Source: JBHENN01 sp046262015 (GTDB taxonomy: Bacteria; Actinomycetota; CADDZG01; WHSQ01). From it: 5,516 nucleotides of DNA. The translations under genes were made by a program, and so were the position numbers. Of the stretch, positions 1-5,516 are shown piece by piece (the first letter of the stretch is position 1; every line of letters begins with the position of its first letter). The notes under the pieces were generated by a model. The model saw nothing but the letters and a program-made list of their open reading frames with translations, was not told where the DNA came from and did no database searches. The stretch spans positions 1 to 5,516 of the forward strand of contig JBHENN010000059.1 of the NCBI GenBank assembly GCA_046262015.1. The letters are read 5' to 3'.

Positions 1-384
1 AAGGTCGAGGGCATCGACGAGACCCAACTCGACGATCAGAGCCACATCGAGGATGACGATCGCCTCGGTGTGACGCAGTCTCTCCAGCGCGGCGGCGATC
101 TCTTCGAGGATCGGCGGATGCACGATCGCGTTCAGCGCCGCGAGCTTGTCTCGGTCGGCGAATACGATATCCGCAAGGCGCCTGCGGTCGATGTTCAAGG
201 AATGCGCGGCCAGGATCTGTCGTCCGAACTGATCGACGAGCGAATGCCAAGTCCGGGTCCCCGGACGGACCACGTCGCGACCGATCTGGTCGGCGTCGAT
301 GACCTGGGCGCCCTTCTCGGCCAGCAACGCCGCGAGTGTCGATTTGCCCGAGCCGATGCCGCCGGTCACGCCCACGACGAACAC
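1..384 (-). CDS. coaE: Dephospho-CoA kinase, N-terminal 128 residues (3' end off the window)
   Basis: Catalyses the last step of coenzyme A synthesis: ATP-dependent phosphorylation of the 3'-hydroxyl of dephospho-CoA, in the cytoplasm. Translation from a GTG at 384 gives VFVVGVTGGIGSGKST, with a P-loop GGIGSGKS at residues 8-15, the family's DAD triad at 30-32 (VIDAD, where the Asp is expected to act in catalysis), then RRRLADIVF at 67-75 and the conserved HP pair at 89-90. The segment LDVALIVELG (112-121) is the usual 'D-x-PLL-x-E' element with Pro replaced by Ala. The GTG start is chosen because a GGGAGG lies 6 nt upstream and no other start codon occurs in frame between it and the rpsA stop. 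It follows rpsA by 13 bp, so cotranslation from one mRNA is likely. Mycobacterial CoaE carries an extra C-terminal UPF0157/GrpB-like domain; whether this one does cannot be seen. Identity is strong. Confidence 0.96.
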   Translation of the reverse strand, partial: MFVVGVTGGIGSGKSTLAALLAEKGAQVIDADQIGRDVVRPGTRTWHSLVDQFGRQILAAHSLNIDRRRLADIVFADRDKLAALNAIVHPPILEEIAAALERLRHTEAIVILDVALIVELGLVDALDL

Positions 385-390
385 GCGGAA

Positions 391-396
391 CCTCCC
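391..396 (-). promoter_or_regulatory. Shine-Dalgarno sequence of coaE
   Basis: On the minus strand GGGAGG is followed by a 6-nt spacer (TTCCGC) and the GTG start at 384. It sits one base after the rpsA TAG stop (398-400), so ribosomes ending rpsA would stand on it. This decides the GTG start of coaE and supports translational coupling of the pair. The motif is seen directly; coupling is inferred. Confidence 0.8.
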
Positions 397-397
397 G

Positions 398-1975
398 CTA
401 GGTGCCTCGCCGTTTCATGTCCTCGACGATCGACTCGATCGATTCGTCTCCTTCCGGAGCGGGGGCTGCGTCGGTTGTCTCGGCGACCGCGTCCTCCCCC
501 TCTGCGAGGTCGGCGGCCGGTTCTTCGACCACAGACTCCTCGACCGCGGCGCTCGGAGCGGTGCCGAAATCGTCGAGCGCGTCCTCTCCCGCGGGAACGG
601 CATCGGCCGCGACGAGAGACTCCTCTGCCTCGTCGGGGTCGGTTTCGAGCTCGAACTCGGCCTCGGGCTGTGCCTCCGGCTCGGGCTCAACCTCGGGCGC
701 CTCGGCCGTCTCCGGTTCGGGGGCGCGGTCTCCGAGCTCGAGGCCCGGCTCGAGAGACCCGCGCAGCGCCTGCTTGCGCGAGAGGCTGATGCGGCGACGG
801 TCGAGGTCGATGTCGATGATCTTGATCTCGACCAGGTCGTGGACGCTGATCTCGTCCTCGGCCCGCTCGACGTGATGGTCGGCGAGCTCCGAGATGTGCA
901 CCAAACCTTCGATCGCGTCGTCGACCTCGACGAACGCACCGAACGGGACGAGCTTGGTGACCCGGCCCTCGATCACGTCGCCCACGTTGTGGCTGCGCGC
1001 GAACTGGCGCCACGGGTCTTCCTGGGTGGCTTTGAGCGACAGCGACACGCGCTCGCGTTCGAGGTCCACGTCGAGCACCTCGACCCTCACCTCCTGGCCG
1101 ACGTCGACGACCTCGCTCGGATGGTCGACGTGCTTCCACGAGAGCTCGGAGACGTGCACCAGACCGTCCACTCCACCGAGGTCGACGAAGGCTCCGAAGT
1201 TGACGATCGAGGACACGCTGCCGACACGGACCTCACCCTTGGTCAACGAGTTCAGGAACTCGTGGCGCTGCTCGGCCTGGGACTCCTCCAGGAACTTCCG
1301 GCGGGACAGGACCACGTTGTTCCGGTTCCGATCGAGCTCGATGATCCGGCACTCGAGCTCCTTGCCGACGTAGGGCTGAAGGTCCCGCACCCGGCGCATC
1401 TCAACCAACGAAGCGGGGAGGAACCCGCGGAGACCGATATCGAGGATCAACCCACCCTTCACGACCTCGATCACGGGGCCGGTGACGGTCTCGTCCTTGG
1501 ACTTGATCTCCTCGATCTTGCCCCACGCACGCTCGTACTGAGCCCTCTTCTTCGACAGGATCAGTCGGCCGTCGGCATCTTCCTTCTGGAGGACGAGCGC
1601 CTCGACCTGATCGCCCACCGACACCACCTGCGACGGGTCGACGTCGTTGCGGATAGAGAGCTCGCGCGAGGGGATCACGCCCTCGGACTTGTACCCGATG
1701 TCGAGGAGCACCTCGTCCTTGTCGATCTTCACGATCGTCCCGGCGACGAGATCGCCCTCGTCGAACGGCTTGATGGTGGCCTCGATGGCCGCCATCAGCT
1801 CGTCCTGGGACTCGAAGACGTCGTTCTCGACGATCACGCCCCCGGCATAGGTCTCGCCGGAGGTGGAGGGGGCGGTTCGGGTGATGACGCCGCCGCTGCC
1901 GTCGGGCAGGGTCTCCTCAGCCGAGCCGGAGCCCGGGGCCGGGGCTTGAACAGCCCCGTCTTGCTGTGTCGTCAC
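398..1975 (-). CDS. rpsA: 30S ribosomal protein S1, four S1 domains with a long acidic C-terminal tail
   Basis: RNA-binding protein of the small ribosomal subunit that helps recruit mRNA and unfold it at initiation. The 525 residues hold an Ala/Gly/Ser/Thr-rich N-terminal extension (about 1-70) and four S1 (OB-fold) domains at about 73-143, 159-226, 245-315 and 330-401. Signature stretches include DEVLLDIGYKSEGVIPSREL, VEMRRVRDLQPYVGKE, VNFGAFVDLGGVDGLVHVSE and GLVHISEL. These match mycobacterial RpsA almost word for word. After domain 4 the protein differs: the FDPAKYGMADSYD-type segment of mycobacterial S1 is absent, and residues 418-520 form an acidic Pro/Ala/Glu-rich region with no Lys or Arg, ending in ESIESIVEDMKRRGT. 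The GTG start at 1975 has AAGGAGG 10 nt upstream. polA lies 92 bp upstream with a promoter in the gap; coaE follows 13 bp downstream. Four domains rather than the six of E. coli is normal for Actinobacteria. Confidence 0.97.
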   Translation of the reverse strand: MTTQQDGAVQAPAPGSGSAEETLPDGSGGVITRTAPSTSGETYAGGVIVENDVFESQDELMAAIEATIKPFDEGDLVAGTIVKIDKDEVLLDIGYKSEGVIPSRELSIRNDVDPSQVVSVGDQVEALVLQKEDADGRLILSKKRAQYERAWGKIEEIKSKDETVTGPVIEVVKGGLILDIGLRGFLPASLVEMRRVRDLQPYVGKELECRIIELDRNRNNVVLSRRKFLEESQAEQRHEFLNSLTKGEVRVGSVSSIVNFGAFVDLGGVDGLVHVSELSWKHVDHPSEVVDVGQEVRVEVLDVDLERERVSLSLKATQEDPWRQFARSHNVGDVIEGRVTKLVPFGAFVEVDDAIEGLVHISELADHHVERAEDEISVHDLVEIKIIDIDLDRRRISLSRKQALRGSLEPGLELGDRAPEPETAEAPEVEPEPEAQPEAEFELETDPDEAEESLVAADAVPAGEDALDDFGTAPSAAVEESVVEEPAADLAEGEDAVAETTDAAPAPEGDESIESIVEDMKRRGT

Positions 1976-1985
1976 TCGCTGGGTT

Positions 1986-1992
1986 CCTCCTT
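1986..1992 (-). promoter_or_regulatory. Shine-Dalgarno sequence of rpsA
   Basis: AAGGAGG on the minus strand, nearly full complementarity to the 16S rRNA tail, with a 10-nt spacer to the GTG start at 1975. The spacer is a little longer than usual, but no other in-frame start fits better. It fixes the rpsA start and shows that rpsA, unlike its neighbours polA and the dtxR-like gene, is led by a strong ribosome binding site. Confidence 0.8.
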
Positions 1993-2003
1993 ACAGACAT
2001 CGA

Positions 2004-2018
2004 CCCCCGTCAAGGGGG
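2004..2018 (-). other. Small G/C hairpin in the rpsA leader
   Basis: On the minus strand CCCCC and GGGGG flank the 5-nt loop TTGAC, giving a perfect 5-bp all-G/C stem. From the predicted promoter the transcript would start at about 2019, so the hairpin would form at the very 5' end of the rpsA mRNA, 11 nt before the Shine-Dalgarno sequence. It has no U-tract after it, so it is not a classical intrinsic terminator. A role in mRNA stability or in S1 autoregulation is possible but only inferred. Confidence 0.45.
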
Positions 2019-2025
2019 CCGGGCG

Positions 2026-2054
2026 AGTATAGAGGGCGCTCGCTACCTGCTCAA
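2026..2054 (-). promoter_or_regulatory. Sigma70-type promoter of rpsA (and coaE)
   Basis: In the polA-rpsA gap the minus strand reads TTGAGC (2054-2049), exactly 17 nt, then TATACT (2031-2026). Both hexamers are close to the housekeeping consensus (4 of 6 and 5 of 6 matches) and the spacing is ideal. The start site expected about 7 nt after the -10 box is near 2019, leaving a leader of roughly 44 nt that contains the hairpin and the Shine-Dalgarno sequence. This would give rpsA-coaE its own strong promoter independent of polA. No terminator is visible between the polA stop (2068-2070) and this promoter, so read-through from polA may add to it. Confidence 0.7.
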
Positions 2055-2067
2055 ATGCACCATCGGG

Positions 2068-4773
2068 TCAGCCCTTGGCGTCGGCCCAGCTGGCTCCGAA
2101 GGAGTGGTCGAGGGCGAGCGGCACCTCGAGCGTGCACACCCCGGACATCTCCCGCTCCACGAGCGCGGCCGCGGCATCCCGCTCGCTCTCGGGCACCTCG
2201 AAGACCAGCTCGTCGTGCACCGTGAGGATCATCCTCGTGGCCAGGCCCTCCTCTGCCAGCGCGCGATCGACCGCCAGCATCGCCAGCTTCATCAGGTCGG
2301 CGGCGCTCCCCTGGATCGGCGCGTTCAGAGCCTGGCGCTCCCCTATCGACCGCACGCGCGGGTTGCCGCTGCCGAGCTCCGGCAGGTACCGGCGGCGGCC
2401 GAACATGGTCGTCGTGAACCCGTCCGCGTAGGCCTGGGTGACCACCTCGTCGAGGAACGATCGCACTCCGTCGAACTGCTCGAAGTAAGCCTCCATGATC
2501 TCCCGGGCCTCACCGAGGGGGACGTTCAGGCGCTCCGCGAGCCCCGCCGCGCCCATCCCATAGGCGAGACCGTAGTTGACCATCTTCGCGGCCGACCGAT
2601 GCTTGACCGTGAGCTCCTCGGGCGCAACGCCGTAGATCCGCACCGCCGTGGCCGAGTGGACGTCCTCGCCCTTGTCGAACACCTCGATCAGGATCGGGTC
2701 GCGCGACAGATGAGCCATCACGCGCAGCTCGATCTGCGAATAGTCGACCGAGAGCAAGACGTGGCCCTCCTCCGGAACGAAGGCGCGCCGGATCGTCCTC
2801 CCGAGATCCGTCCTGATGGGGATGTTCATGAGGTTCGGGTTGGTGCTGGACAGTCGCCCGGTCGCGGTCGAGGTCTGGTCGTAGGTGGTGTGCAGCCGGC
2901 CGTCGCGCGGATCGACCAGCGGCGGCAGGGCATCCACGTAGGTGTTCTTGAGCTTCGCCAGCTCGCGGTACTCGAGGAGCTTCCCCACGAACGGATGCTG
3001 GTCGACCAGCGTTTGCAGGGCGCGCGCGTCCGTGGACAGACCCGTCTTCGTCCGGCGCGTGGTCTTGAGGCCCAGCTTGTCGTACAGGAGCACCCGTAGC
3101 TGGGTGGGCGACCCGAGGTTGATCTGCTCGCCCGCGAGCTCGTAACACTCCCGTTCGAGCTGGGCGACACGTTCGTTCAGGCCCGTCGCCATCTCGTCGA
3201 GGTAGTCGAGATCGATGCGCACGCCGGTCCGCTCCATCCCGGCGAGGACGGGTATGAGCGGGTGCTCGATCGTGCGATAGAGCTCGCTCATGCCTAGGCG
3301 CTCCAGCTCCGGTAGGACGGCACGCTCCATCTCCGCCACCGCGAGCGCGCGCAGGCTCGCTCCTTCGGCATCGGTCGTCGGGTCCGGCTCGACAAGGTCG
3401 AGCGTCGCCTGGGCCGGCTCGGGCGTCTCCTCGACGACGCCGGCCGACCTCAGCTCCCGACCGGTGTAGCGGCGGGCGACCTCCTCGAGCGCGTAGTTCG
3501 GCGCGCCGGGGTCGAGCAGATAGGCCGCGACCTGGGTATCCGTCCGCAGGCCGCGCAGCGTGATGCCTGCGGCCTCGAGCGACAGCAGCACGGCGCGGGC
3601 GCCGTGCGCCGTCTTGGGCACCCCCGCGTCCTCCAGGACCGGTCCCAGGACGCCCGCGACCTCCGCCGCGGTGTGCCGCCCCGAGCCGAGCGGGACGAAC
3701 GCCGTGATCCCTTCGCCCCACGCGAACGCCAGCGAGCGCGGCATGCCTCGGGCCGATGCCGGCACGACATCGATCGCAGCCCCCGACGCGGCCAGCGCGT
3801 GCGCCAGCTCTTCCAGGCCCGGCCGGTCGTCCACGACTCGGACGTCGAGCTCGAACGGGGTCCCCTCGCCCGCAGCCGCATCGGGGAGGTCGGAAAGGAG
3901 CCGTTCGAGGAGGGTGCGGAACTCCAGCGACACGAAGAGCTCGCGCAGTTCCTCGAGGTCCCACGCCGCCATCCTGAGGTCGTCGAGCCCGACGTCCTCG
4001 AGCGGCACCTCCGCGAGCGTCGAGAGCTTCTTGTTGAGCGCCACCTGTTCGGCGTGGTCGGCGAGGTTCTGTGCGAGCTTGGGGGTCTGCTCCGCGGCGT
4101 GCGCGACCGCCTGTTCGGCGCTGCCGTACCTCTGGATCAACTTCGCGGCGGTCTTCGTCCCAACGCCCGGAACGCCCGGGAGGTTGTCGGAGTTGTCGCC
4201 CTCGAGGGCCTTGAGATCGACGTAGCGCGACGGAGGCACGCCGTAGCGCGCCTCCACCGCCGCCGCGTCCATCTCGACGATGTCCGAGATCCCCCGACGG
4301 TTGTAGAGCACGTGGATGTTGTCGTTCACGACCTGGAAGAAGTCCCGATCCCCGGTCACGATCCGGACGTCCACCCCCTCGCGTTCCGAGCACTTCGCCA
4401 GGAACGAGATGATGTCGTCGGCCTCGTGGCCGGCCAGACCGTAGGTGGGGATGCGCATCACCCTCAGCACCTCCATGATCAGAGGGAGCTGCGGGCCGAA
4501 GGTCTCGGGCGCCTCGCTGCGGTTGCTCTTGTAGTCGGCGTAGACGGCGGTGCGCTCCAGCGGCCCCGCCATGTCGAAGCATGCCGCGATGTGATCGGGC
4601 CGTTCATCCTGGAGCAGCTTGATCAGCATGGCCGTGAACCCGTACACCGCGTTCGTGTGCGTACCGTCAGTGGTCTGGAGGTCCTCGGGCAGCGCGTAGT
4701 AGGCGCGGAAGGCGAGCGAGTGACCGTCCAGCAAGAGGAGCTTCGGACGGCGCGCGGCCTCGGCGGGGGGCAT
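2068..4773 (-). CDS. polA: DNA polymerase I (5' nuclease plus polymerase, proofreading site degenerate)
   Basis: Fills gaps in excision repair and removes RNA primers from Okazaki fragments. The 901 residues are close to the mycobacterial length. The 5' nuclease domain (about 10-295) keeps the metal-binding acids: D16, D67, E117/D119/D120 (GHEADD), D142/D144 (TGDRD), D193/D196 (EGDNSDN), followed by the helix-hairpin-helix GVPGVGTKTA. The 3'-5' exonuclease-like domain (about 305-490) lacks the DxE of motif I (AAIDVVP around 332-337 lies where E. coli has FDTET) and the YxxxD of motif III; only D412 of motif II is kept. Proofreading should therefore be absent, as in Taq and mycobacterial Pol I. 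The polymerase domain (about 495-901) is intact: motif A SVDYSQIELR with D677, O-helix R726, K730, Y734 and Y738, and motif C VHDE with D854. Tyr734 replaces Phe762 of E. coli. The ATG at 4773 has no clear Shine-Dalgarno sequence. The gene is divergent from a DtxR-family regulator and precedes rpsA. Confidence 0.98.
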   Translation of the reverse strand: MPPAEAARRPKLLLLDGHSLAFRAYYALPEDLQTTDGTHTNAVYGFTAMLIKLLQDERPDHIAACFDMAGPLERTAVYADYKSNRSEAPETFGPQLPLIMEVLRVMRIPTYGLAGHEADDIISFLAKCSEREGVDVRIVTGDRDFFQVVNDNIHVLYNRRGISDIVEMDAAAVEARYGVPPSRYVDLKALEGDNSDNLPGVPGVGTKTAAKLIQRYGSAEQAVAHAAEQTPKLAQNLADHAEQVALNKKLSTLAEVPLEDVGLDDLRMAAWDLEELRELFVSLEFRTLLERLLSDLPDAAAGEGTPFELDVRVVDDRPGLEELAHALAASGAAIDVVPASARGMPRSLAFAWGEGITAFVPLGSGRHTAAEVAGVLGPVLEDAGVPKTAHGARAVLLSLEAAGITLRGLRTDTQVAAYLLDPGAPNYALEEVARRYTGRELRSAGVVEETPEPAQATLDLVEPDPTTDAEGASLRALAVAEMERAVLPELERLGMSELYRTIEHPLIPVLAGMERTGVRIDLDYLDEMATGLNERVAQLERECYELAGEQINLGSPTQLRVLLYDKLGLKTTRRTKTGLSTDARALQTLVDQHPFVGKLLEYRELAKLKNTYVDALPPLVDPRDGRLHTTYDQTSTATGRLSSTNPNLMNIPIRTDLGRTIRRAFVPEEGHVLLSVDYSQIELRVMAHLSRDPILIEVFDKGEDVHSATAVRIYGVAPEELTVKHRSAAKMVNYGLAYGMGAAGLAERLNVPLGEAREIMEAYFEQFDGVRSFLDEVVTQAYADGFTTTMFGRRRYLPELGSGNPRVRSIGERQALNAPIQGSAADLMKLAMLAVDRALAEEGLATRMILTVHDELVFEVPESERDAAAALVEREMSGVCTLEVPLALDHSFGASWADAKG

Positions 4774-4781
4774 CTCGGGCG

Positions 4782-4787
4782 AGCTTA
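4782..4787 (-). promoter_or_regulatory. Candidate -10 box of polA
   Basis: TAAGCT on the minus strand fits the loose TANNNT -10 pattern common in actinobacteria. Its last T would be -7 for a start near 4775, only 2 nt before the polA ATG, which would suit a gene without a Shine-Dalgarno sequence. No convincing -35 box is found 16-18 nt upstream, and a TANNNT match is likely by chance, so this is tentative. Confidence 0.3.
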
Positions 4788-4798
4788 CAAGCCGCTCG

Positions 4799-4818
4799 AA
4801 GGCGGAAAGCGCCGCCTT
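4799..4818. repeat. Perfect 7-bp inverted repeat, candidate operator
   Basis: AAGGCGG (4799-4805) and CCGCCTT (4812-4818) are perfect inverted copies around a 6-bp centre, in the 56-bp gap between polA and the DtxR-like gene. Relative to the predicted start of the regulator at 4830 it spans about -31 to -12 and touches the first base of the -10 box. It lies upstream of both predicted start sites, so it should not be transcribed from either. That favours a protein-binding DNA site over an RNA hairpin. It does not resemble the published DtxR/IdeR box (TTAGGTTAGGCTAACCTAA), so the binding protein is unknown; autorepression by the neighbouring regulator is the simplest guess. Confidence 0.5.
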
Positions 4819-4823
4819 ACAAT
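4818..4823 (+). promoter_or_regulatory. -10 box of the DtxR-family gene, placed for a leaderless mRNA
   Basis: TACAAT matches 5 of 6 bases of the housekeeping -10 consensus. Its last T at 4823 counted as -7 puts +1 at 4830, the G of the predicted GTG start. No Shine-Dalgarno sequence lies at a usual distance before this GTG. Both facts point to a leaderless transcript, which is common in Actinobacteria. No good -35 box is visible at 16-18 bp spacing (CTCGAA at 17 bp), which suggests dependence on the -10 element or on an activator. Confidence 0.55.
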
Positions 4824-4829
4824 CGATGC

Positions 4830-5516
4830 GTGAGCCCCACGTCCCCCGACCTCCGATCGCTGAACCCGGCCACGAAGGCGTACCTCGAAGCGGTCTTCGA
4901 GCTCGAGGAAGAAGGCCAGCGCATCCTCCAGGCGCGCATCGTCGAGCGTCTCGGGCTCACCCCTGCGACCGTCTCGGAAGGGGTCAAGCGTCTCGTGTCC
5001 GAGGGCCTGGTCGAGGTCGAGGGCGGGCGGGACATCTCCCTCACGCCCGAGGGCCGCTCCATGGCCGAAGCTCTCGTCCGTCGCCACCGGCTGGCCGAGC
5101 GCATGCTGGTCGACATCCTCGGCATCCCATGGCACCTCTGCCACGAGCAAGCGGAGGACTGGGAGAAGGTCATGACCCCGGAGGTGGAGGAGGCCATCCT
5201 CGGCAAGCTGTCGGGGGAGCCGACGTGCCCGCACGGCAACCCGATCCCGGGGACCGACTCCGCGATCCCGTGGTCGGAACTCGAGCCCGTGGCCGCCATG
5301 GCGGTAGGTGCTGGGGGCCGCCTCACGCGCCTTCTGGAAGATGTCGAGCTCAACCACGACGTGCTGAAGTACCTCGAAGAGCACGACCTCATGCCCGGGC
5401 GCGCGCTCGAGCTGGTCGAGATCGCACCCGACGGCACCCGGACCTTGTCGGTGGACGGCCGGCGGGTCGCGCTCGGCAAGACGCTCGCCGGCAACCTCTG
5501 GGTGCTGCCGGACCAG
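4830..5516 (+). CDS. DtxR/IdeR/MntR-family metal-dependent transcriptional regulator (3' end off the window)
   Basis: Dimeric repressor type that binds operator DNA when loaded with Fe(II) or Mn(II). The frame from GTG 4830 stays open for 229 codons to the window edge. Domains: winged helix (about 12-75; YLEAVFELEEEG, then recognition helix TPATVSEGVKRL), dimerisation and metal-binding helices (76-140; RRHRLAERML, CHEQAEDWEKVM, CPHGNPIPG), and a C-terminal SH3/FeoA-like domain (about 152-226). Aligned by eye with C. diphtheriae DtxR at a constant offset of 7, the ancillary-site ligands are present (H86, E90, H105, E170, with E173 for Gln). The primary site is changed: Met10 is A17, Cys102 is E109, Glu105 is kept as E112, and His106 is K113. 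E109 recalls MntR, but A17 and K113 do not fit either type, so the metal is uncertain. Length suggests only a few residues are missing. GTG is preferred because it fits the frame and the -10 box; an ATG at 4826 is out of frame. Divergent from polA. Confidence 0.9.
   Translation, partial: MSPTSPDLRSLNPATKAYLEAVFELEEEGQRILQARIVERLGLTPATVSEGVKRLVSEGLVEVEGGRDISLTPEGRSMAEALVRRHRLAERMLVDILGIPWHLCHEQAEDWEKVMTPEVEEAILGKLSGEPTCPHGNPIPGTDSAIPWSELEPVAAMAVGAGGRLTRLLEDVELNHDVLKYLEEHDLMPGRALELVEIAPDGTRTLSVDGRRVALGKTLAGNLWVLPDQ

Noticed and set aside
2004..2018. An intrinsic terminator after polA
   Set aside because: The stem is only 5 bp, no U-tract follows, and it lies downstream of the rpsA promoter, so it is more likely a leader element.
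299..2032. A 577-codon open frame on the plus strand, antisense to all of rpsA and part of coaE
   Set aside because: It mirrors rpsA, gives a low-complexity Leu/Asp/Val/Arg-rich product with no recognisable domain, and is explained by high GC with strong codon bias, which removes stops on the opposite strand.
1966..3099. A 377-codon plus-strand open frame spanning the polA-rpsA gap and the 3' part of polA
   Set aside because: Low-complexity antisense product without an SD sequence or recognisable domain, and it runs against the rpsA promoter and SD sequence.
2510..4582. A 690-codon minus-strand frame inside polA in another phase
   Set aside because: An Arg/Gly/Pro-rich shadow with no domain; the overlapping polA frame carries every expected Pol I motif.
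4799..4818. A canonical DtxR/IdeR iron box
   Set aside because: The dyad AAGGCGG-N6-CCGCCTT does not fit the TTAGGTTAGGCTAACCTAA consensus, so it is reported only as an operator of unknown specificity.
3604..4833. A 409-codon open frame on the plus strand, antisense to the 5' half of polA
   Set aside because: The product is Arg/Val/His-rich with no family features and covers the well-conserved 5' nuclease domain of polA; it is a shadow.
4785..5384. A 199-codon minus-strand frame opposite the DtxR-family gene
   Set aside because: The plus strand gives clear DtxR-family motifs over the same interval; the minus frame is a codon-bias mirror.

Overview
The window is high-GC DNA read end to end as four protein-coding genes with almost no spare sequence. 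It most likely comes from an actinobacterium (Actinomycetota). Three things point there: the gene order polA-rpsA-coaE on one strand, which is the order in Mycobacterium tuberculosis; the very close match of the ribosomal protein S1 domains to mycobacterial RpsA; and a DNA polymerase I that lacks a working proofreading site and carries a Tyr in the O-helix. The lineage within the phylum cannot be fixed from this window. The long acidic tail of S1 and the altered metal site of the regulator argue against a close relative of Mycobacterium.

Minus strand, read right to left: polA (4773 to 2068, complete), a 92-bp gap with a good sigma70-type promoter and a small leader hairpin, rpsA (1975 to 398, complete), a 13-bp gap with a Shine-Dalgarno sequence, and coaE (from 384, running off the left edge). 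rpsA and coaE look like one transcription unit driven at least by the promoter in the polA-rpsA gap. polA transcripts may also read through, since no terminator is visible between polA and rpsA.

Plus strand: a DtxR/IdeR/MntR-family metal-dependent repressor starts at 4830 and is still open at the right edge (229 codons). It is divergent from polA across only 56 bp. That gap holds a near-consensus -10 box placed so that the repressor mRNA would be leaderless, and a perfect 7-bp inverted repeat between the -10 and the expected -35 region, a natural place for an autoregulatory operator.

The genes are housekeeping in nature: DNA repair and Okazaki fragment processing (polA), translation initiation (rpsA), the last step of coenzyme A synthesis (coaE) and metal homeostasis (dtxR family). 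I see no mobile element, CRISPR array, tRNA, rRNA or clearly new system. The points most worth a second look are the substituted primary metal site of the DtxR-family protein, the inverted repeat in the divergent promoter region, and the 103-residue stretch without basic residues in the S1 tail. No gene-free stretch exceeds 100 bp.
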